Shown one piece after another: positions 24,005-27,212 of a stretch of 27,212 bases of DNA. The translations under genes and the position numbers were made by a program. The notes beneath the pieces were generated by a model. That model searched no databases, had not been told where the DNA came from, and saw nothing but the letters and a program-made list of their open reading frames with translations. Positions within the stretch are counted from its first letter, which is position 1. Every line of letters starts with the position of its first letter. The stretch comes from Acidimicrobiia bacterium (GTDB taxonomy: Bacteria > Actinomycetota > Acidimicrobiia > Acidimicrobiales > AC-14). The stretch spans positions 1 to 27,212 of the forward strand of contig JAFAUA010000090.1 of NCBI GenBank assembly GCA_019243595.1, given 5' to 3'.

Positions 24005-24087
24005 TATTGCCTCGCCACCTCAGTAGCTCGTTGGGGGGCCCCTCCGAATCCATCTTCGCGCAGGCTACCGATGCCAACAACGCGAGA

Positions 24088-24106
24088 AGCCGGCGAATGC
24101 CCGGCT
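24088..24106 (-). terminator. Weak hairpin at the dinB stop
   Basis: AGCCGG and CCGGCT (24088-24093 and 24101-24106) pair around a 7-base loop directly at the dinB stop codon. The transcript then reads TCTCGCGTTGTT, only mildly U-rich. It may slow or end transcription before the DUF3040 gene; weak evidence. Confidence 0.3.
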
Positions 24107-25362
24107 CACCGCTGTTTGTCGTGGCCCGGCCCCCACTGCTGGTCACCACGCCGCTTCAGTCGCAGCCCCCGATCCCCGACGAGCGCCGCCGGCCCGACGG
24201 CGTCGGGCCCGAAACGGCGGCGAACCTCGTCGACGGCCCTCGTGGCCTCGTCTCGTAACGGCACTGCGTCGTCGAGGGACAGCTGCTGGGCCTGCTTCTG
24301 GCCGAGGTTCGACACGCTCACGCCCAGCAAGCGGACGCCCGGCGACACGTCGACCTGGTCGAGCAGCTCGTGGGCCACGGCGTTGATCGCGGAGCCGGTG
24401 TCCACGGGCTCGGAAAGCGTGCGAGACCGTGTGATCAGCTGGAAGTCCGCGAACTTCACTTTCACGGTCACTGTGCGCCCGGCCAGGCCGAGCTCGCGGA
24501 GGCGAGAGCCCACCGATTCGCCCATGCGCACCGCCTCCCGCCGAAGGACGTCGAGCTCGTAGTGGTCGTGGGGATAGGTCTCCTCGTGGCCGATCGACTT
24601 GGCCGCCCGATCGGGCTCGACCGCCCGCTCGTCCCGGGCCCACGCCAGCGCGTGCAGGTGACGGCCCTGGGCGTCGCCGAGGGCGTGCACCACAGTCGCC
24701 TCAGGGAGGGCGGCCAGATCGCCGACCGACCGGACGCCGAAGCGCTGGAGGCGCTTCAATGTGGCCGGCCCGACGCCCCAGAGCGCTTGCACCGGATGGG
24801 GGTGCAGGAACGCCAGCTCGTCCCCCGGCGCCACGACCCGGACGCCGGCGCCGGGGCGGACACCCTCCTTGGTCACTTTCGGCTTGGCCGCCTCAGACGC
24901 CAGCTTGGCGATGAGCTTGCTGGTGGCGGCGCCGACCGACGCCGTCAGCCGGAGCTCGTCGCCGATGCGCGTGCGGATCGCGGCCGCGACGTCCTCGGCC
25001 GGGCCCAGGAGGCGGCGCGCACCGCCGACGTCGAGGAATGCCTCGTCCAGGGCGATGCCCTCGACCAGGGGCGTGAACGACAGGAGGATCTCGTGGAGCC
25101 GGCGGCTGTACTCGCTGTAGCGGTCGAACCGCCCAGGCAGGAAGACCGCCTTGGGACACAGCCGGCGGGCCCGCACCGACGGCATCGCCGAGTGCACCCC
25201 GAACACCCGCGCCTCATAGGAGCAGGCGGCAACCACACCCCGGTTGCCGGTGCCCCCGACGATGACGGGCTTTCCGGCGAGGCTCGGGTCCTCGAGGATC
25301 TCAACGGCCGCGTAGAAGGCATCCATGTCGACGTGGAGGATCGACGGCTCGGGGCGCGGCAC
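24106..25362 (-). CDS. dinB: DNA polymerase IV (Y-family)
   Basis: A 418-residue translesion polymerase. The palm motif ILHVDMDAFYAAVE holds metal ligand Asp12 and the steric-gate Tyr17. SYEARVFGVHSAMP is the fingers/nucleotide loop, and GIALDEAFLDVGGA supplies Asp106 and Glu107. TASVGAATSKLIAKLASEAAKP and the helix-hairpin-helix thumb (LWGVGPATLKRLQRFGV) follow, then the little-finger domain. The sequence QQLSLDD near the C-terminus looks like a beta-clamp binding motif. Length is somewhat longer than the E. coli enzyme (351). The GTG start at 25362 gives a short lead before the first strand. No SOS box was recognised upstream, so damage induction is not indicated. Confidence 0.95.
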   Translation of the reverse strand: MPRPEPSILHVDMDAFYAAVEILEDPSLAGKPVIVGGTGNRGVVAACSYEARVFGVHSAMPSVRARRLCPKAVFLPGRFDRYSEYSRRLHEILLSFTPLVEGIALDEAFLDVGGARRLLGPAEDVAAAIRTRIGDELRLTASVGAATSKLIAKLASEAAKPKVTKEGVRPGAGVRVVAPGDELAFLHPHPVQALWGVGPATLKRLQRFGVRSVGDLAALPEATVVHALGDAQGRHLHALAWARDERAVEPDRAAKSIGHEETYPHDHYELDVLRREAVRMGESVGSRLRELGLAGRTVTVKVKFADFQLITRSRTLSEPVDTGSAINAVAHELLDQVDVSPGVRLLGVSVSNLGQKQAQQLSLDDAVPLRDEATRAVDEVRRRFGPDAVGPAALVGDRGLRLKRRGDQQWGPGHDKQR

Positions 25363-25391
25363 GGACGCGAGTGTGCCAGCATGGTCGGCGG

Positions 25392-25865
25392 ATGCACCGC
25401 AACGTGCGGGCAGTGGTGGAGGCGGGCAAGGCCCTCGGCCTCGACATCCATCCGCGCGACTTTCCGGATGGCACGCGCTCGGCCGCCGATGCGGCGATGG
25501 CGATCGGCGTCGACCTCGGCCAGATCGTCAAGTCGCTGGTCTTCGCCGTCGACGGCGAGGCCGTCGTCGCCCTGGTCAGCGGCGACAACCTCCTTGACGA
25601 GGACAAGCTGGCGGACTGCGCCGGCGGCGACCGGGCATGGCGGGAGGACGCCGACACCGTGCGCGAGGCGACCGGGTATCCGGTCGGCGGCGTGCCGCCA
25701 TTCGGGCACCGCGAGCCGCTGCGAATCTTCATCGACGAGGACCTCCTCGAGTACGAGGAGCTCTGGGCGGCGGCCGGCACGCCGCACACCAACTTCTCGG
25801 TGACACCCCACGAACTGGTGCGGGCGACAGGCGGGGTCGTCTGCGACCTCGCCCGCCACCGCTAG
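25392..25865 (+). CDS. YbaK/EbsC-family aminoacyl-tRNA deacylase
   Basis: A 157-residue YbaK-fold protein. The conserved lysine is Lys47 in GQIVKSLVFAVDGEAVVALVSGDN, a hallmark of trans-editing deacylases that clear mischarged tRNA (for example Cys- or Ala-tRNA(Pro)). GYPVGGVPPFGHREPLRIFID and GTPHTNFSVTPHELVRAT complete the family pattern. ATG 25392 is chosen because the conserved region starts soon after; GTG 25371 is an alternative. It is divergent from dinB across 29 bases. Its TAG stop shares the tetranucleotide CTAG with the stop of the convergent glycosyltransferase. The exact tRNA substrate is unknown. Confidence 0.9.
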   Translation: MHRNVRAVVEAGKALGLDIHPRDFPDGTRSAADAAMAIGVDLGQIVKSLVFAVDGEAVVALVSGDNLLDEDKLADCAGGDRAWREDADTVREATGYPVGGVPPFGHREPLRIFIDEDLLEYEELWAAAGTPHTNFSVTPHELVRATGGVVCDLARHR

Positions 25866-26599
25866 GGCGTCCCCGCCTTCCGCTTTCGCGGCAGCCGGTC
25901 GCGGATCCCCCACCACGTCACGAGGCCCATGGCCTCCACGACGATCGCCGACGACATCTTCGACGTGCCGCGCACGCGATCGACGAACTTGATCGGGATC
26001 TCGATGACGCGGCCGCCAGCATTGGCGACGAAGTACGTCATCTCCACCTGGAAGCCGTAGCCCTCGGCGCGCACGGCGTCGATGTCGATGCGGTCGAGCA
26101 TCTCGCCGCGATAGGCGCGGTACCCGGCGGTCAGGTCACGGACGTCGAGGCGAAGCATGGCCGACGAATACCGGTTGCCGTACTTGGACAACGCCCGGCG
26201 ATGCCACGGCCAGTGCGGGATCTGTCCGCCGGGCACGTACCGCGAGCCGATCACCAGGTCGGCGCCCTCGTCGACACCCTTCAGAAGTCGCGGCAAGTCG
26301 GCCGGGTCATGGGAGAAGTCGCTGTCCATCTCGACGAGCACGTCGAAGCCGCGCTCCCGCCCCCATTTGAAGCCGTCCCGGTAGGCGCTGCCGAGGCCCG
26401 ACTTCTGCGGGCGGCTGAGGATGTCGACGGCGCCCACCTCGGCGGCCATGGCCCGAGCGATCCCCGCCGTGCCGTCAGGGCTCGAGTCGTCGACGACGAG
26501 GATGGCGGCGGCGGGGACGGCGGCGCGGACCCGGCGCAGCACCTCGGCGATGTTCTCCGCCTCGTTGTAAGTGGGGAGCACGATGAGTGGCCGGAGCAC
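25862..26599 (-). CDS. Family 2 glycosyltransferase, polyprenol-phosphate mannosyltransferase-like
   Basis: A 245-residue GT2 enzyme resembling dolichol/polyprenol monophosphomannose synthases (Ppm1 catalytic domain, DPM1), which transfer mannose from GDP-mannose to a lipid phosphate at the inner membrane face. Motifs are IVLPTYNEAENI, LVVDDSSPDGT (Asp37/38), the metal-binding DxD in VEMDSDFSHDP (92-94), and VIGSRYVPGG. EIPIKFVDRVRGTSKMS is the typical C-terminal acceptor-site segment. There is no transmembrane extension, unlike fused forms. Glucose rather than mannose cannot be excluded. The GTG at 26599 lies six bases after a TAGAGT box and lacks a ribosome binding site, suggesting a leaderless mRNA. 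Confidence 0.9.
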   Translation of the reverse strand: MLRPLIVLPTYNEAENIAEVLRRVRAAVPAAAILVVDDSSPDGTAGIARAMAAEVGAVDILSRPQKSGLGSAYRDGFKWGRERGFDVLVEMDSDFSHDPADLPRLLKGVDEGADLVIGSRYVPGGQIPHWPWHRRALSKYGNRYSSAMLRLDVRDLTAGYRAYRGEMLDRIDIDAVRAEGYGFQVEMTYFVANAGGRVIEIPIKFVDRVRGTSKMSSAIVVEAMGLVTWWGIRDRLPRKRKAGTP

Positions 26600-26605
26600 C
26601 GGGGA

Positions 26606-26615
26606 ACTCTACGAT
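26606..26615. promoter_or_regulatory. Shared symmetric -10 element, GT2 / small membrane protein
   Basis: The minus strand reads TAGAGT (26611-26606) and the plus strand TACGAT (26610-26615), sharing one TA, in a 24-base gap. They end six bases before the GT2 GTG and eight before the membrane-protein GTG, the same geometry as at 19092-19101. No -35 boxes are obvious. Confidence 0.45.
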
Positions 26616-26623
26616 CCTTCCTC

Positions 26624-26944
26624 GTGGCCGAGGACATGCCCGGCGAATTGCCGCTGTCGACAGGACCGTCGGCGCTGCCGTCTCGAACGGCGCGCCTGCT
26701 GGCCTTCGCCGCCATTCTCGTCGCCGGGATTTGCGGGGGGCTGATCGGCTTCGCCGTCGTCAAGACGTCGTGTCATGGCGCGTGTGCGACTCCTGAGGGC
26801 ACGGGCTCGGTCATCGGTGCGGTGTTCGCCGCCGGTGGCGTCGCCGTCGTTGCCGTACTGGTCCTGCGGGCCATGGGTGAGTGGAAGCGCATCCAGGAGG
26901 AGCGCGAAGCCGAGGCGTCGCGAGGCGAGAGCGCAGAGCCCTAG
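26624..26944 (+). CDS. Small two-helix membrane protein
   Basis: A 106-residue protein of unknown function with a short Ser/Pro-rich N-terminus. Two membrane segments follow (ARLLAFAAILVAGICGGLIGFAVV and VIGAVFAAGGVAVVAVLVLRAM), separated by a loop with two cysteines (TSCHGACATPEGTG) that may form a disulfide outside the cell, and an acidic cytoplasmic tail. I do not recognise a family. The GTG at 26624 is chosen because it follows a -10-like TACGAT by eight bases and gives a compact protein; the frame is open upstream across other genes. Its TAG shares CTAG with the convergent antiporter stop. Confidence 0.72.
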   Translation: MAEDMPGELPLSTGPSALPSRTARLLAFAAILVAGICGGLIGFAVVKTSCHGACATPEGTGSVIGAVFAAGGVAVVAVLVLRAMGEWKRIQEEREAEASRGESAEP

Positions 26945-27212
26945 CGCGCGCCTAGGTAGAAGCTGGTGATAGCCAGGATGGCGTACACCGCCATCAGCTG
27001 CGCGCCTTCGAGCCAGTTGGTGATGCCGTCGTAACAGACGAACGCCACGACGATGACCCCCAGCCCGATGGCGCTGACGTCGAACGGGGTGAAGTCCAGA
27101 TGCAGGTGGTGGCCGAACGCCAGCCCTGCGAACACGAGCAGTGGCGCGACGACCAGGGCGACCTGGGTCGATGAGCCGATGGCAATGGCGACCGCGAGGT
27201 CGCTCTTGTCGC
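26941..27212 (-). CDS. Ca2+/H+ antiporter, CaCA superfamily (C-terminal part)
   Basis: About 89 C-terminal residues of a membrane cation/proton exchanger; the rest lies beyond the window. The visible DLAVAIAIGSSTQVALVVAP is the second conserved alpha-repeat of VCX1/CAX/ChaA-type exchangers. FTPFDVSAIGLGVIVVAF and YDGITNWLEGAQLMAVYAILAI match the last two helices of that family, and the protein ends ITSFYLGAR. It probably exports Ca2+ (or another cation) from the cytoplasm in exchange for protons. The frame is open to the window edge. The stop overlaps the small membrane protein stop at CTAG. Confidence 0.88.
   Translation of the reverse strand, partial: DKSDLAVAIAIGSSTQVALVVAPLLVFAGLAFGHHLHLDFTPFDVSAIGLGVIVVAFVCYDGITNWLEGAQLMAVYAILAITSFYLGAR

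Noticed and set aside
25363..25391. SOS (LexA) box before dinB
   Set aside because: The 29-base gap has no recognisable LexA palindrome of either the E. coli or the actinobacterial type.

Overview
The window is a GC-rich bacterial chromosome segment carrying the front half of a division and cell wall (dcw) cluster and its flanks. It looks actinobacterial, plausibly a deep lineage such as Acidimicrobiia (the class is inference). The signs are GTG-rich starts, 1- and 4-base gene overlaps, a DUF3040 protein, a MurT/GatD pair, a meso-DAP-type MurE, and several starts that sit 6-8 bases after a TAnnnT-like -10 box, as leaderless genes do. No rRNA, tRNA, CRISPR array or insertion sequence was seen, and no stretch over 300 bases lacks a gene.

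Layout. 1-1031 (+): the end of a nucleotide-sugar dehydratase/epimerase coupled to a SnoaL-like protein. 1032-2328: a two-gene set of small alpha/beta-barrel proteins (-) divergent from a TetR regulator (+), with a 19-bp perfect inverted repeat between the start codons. 2341-4171 (-): a TauD/TfdA-type dioxygenase and a secreted trypsin-like protease. 4225-14597 (-): the dcw operon, transcribed mraZ, rsmH, ftsL, ftsI, murE, murF, mraY, murD, ftsW. It stops there: murG, murC, ftsQ and ftsZ do not follow. 14727-16695 (+): murT-gatD, divergent from mraZ. 16755-19083 (-): ROK sugar kinase, an 85-aa protein, HNH endonuclease and a lipoate-ligase-like protein. 19108-23626 (+): MoxR ATPase, DUF58 protein and a membrane transglutaminase, joined by stop/start overlaps. 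23630-25362 (-): DUF3040 protein and DNA polymerase IV. 25392-27212: YbaK-type deacylase (+), polyprenol-phosphate mannosyltransferase-like GT2 (-), a small membrane protein (+), and the end of a Ca2+/H+ antiporter (-, cut by the window edge).

How they work together. MurE, MurF and MurD build the UDP-MurNAc peptide, MraY makes lipid I, MurT/GatD would amidate the D-Glu of the stem peptide, and FtsW with FtsI polymerise and cross-link septal wall, with FtsL as a divisome scaffold. RsmH methylates 16S rRNA and MraZ is the expected operon regulator.

The most unusual structure is between mraZ and rsmH. A 24-position inverted repeat (23 matches) would bury the rsmH GTG start in a long GC-rich stem, and a short open frame runs through both arms and ends on that same GTG (GTGA overlap). 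This looks like a leader-peptide or translation-coupled switch. Other notable signals are symmetric -10 boxes shared by two divergent gene pairs, an 18-bp inverted repeat between convergent gatD and the lipoate-ligase-like gene, and an mraZ with no start codon at the family's usual position.
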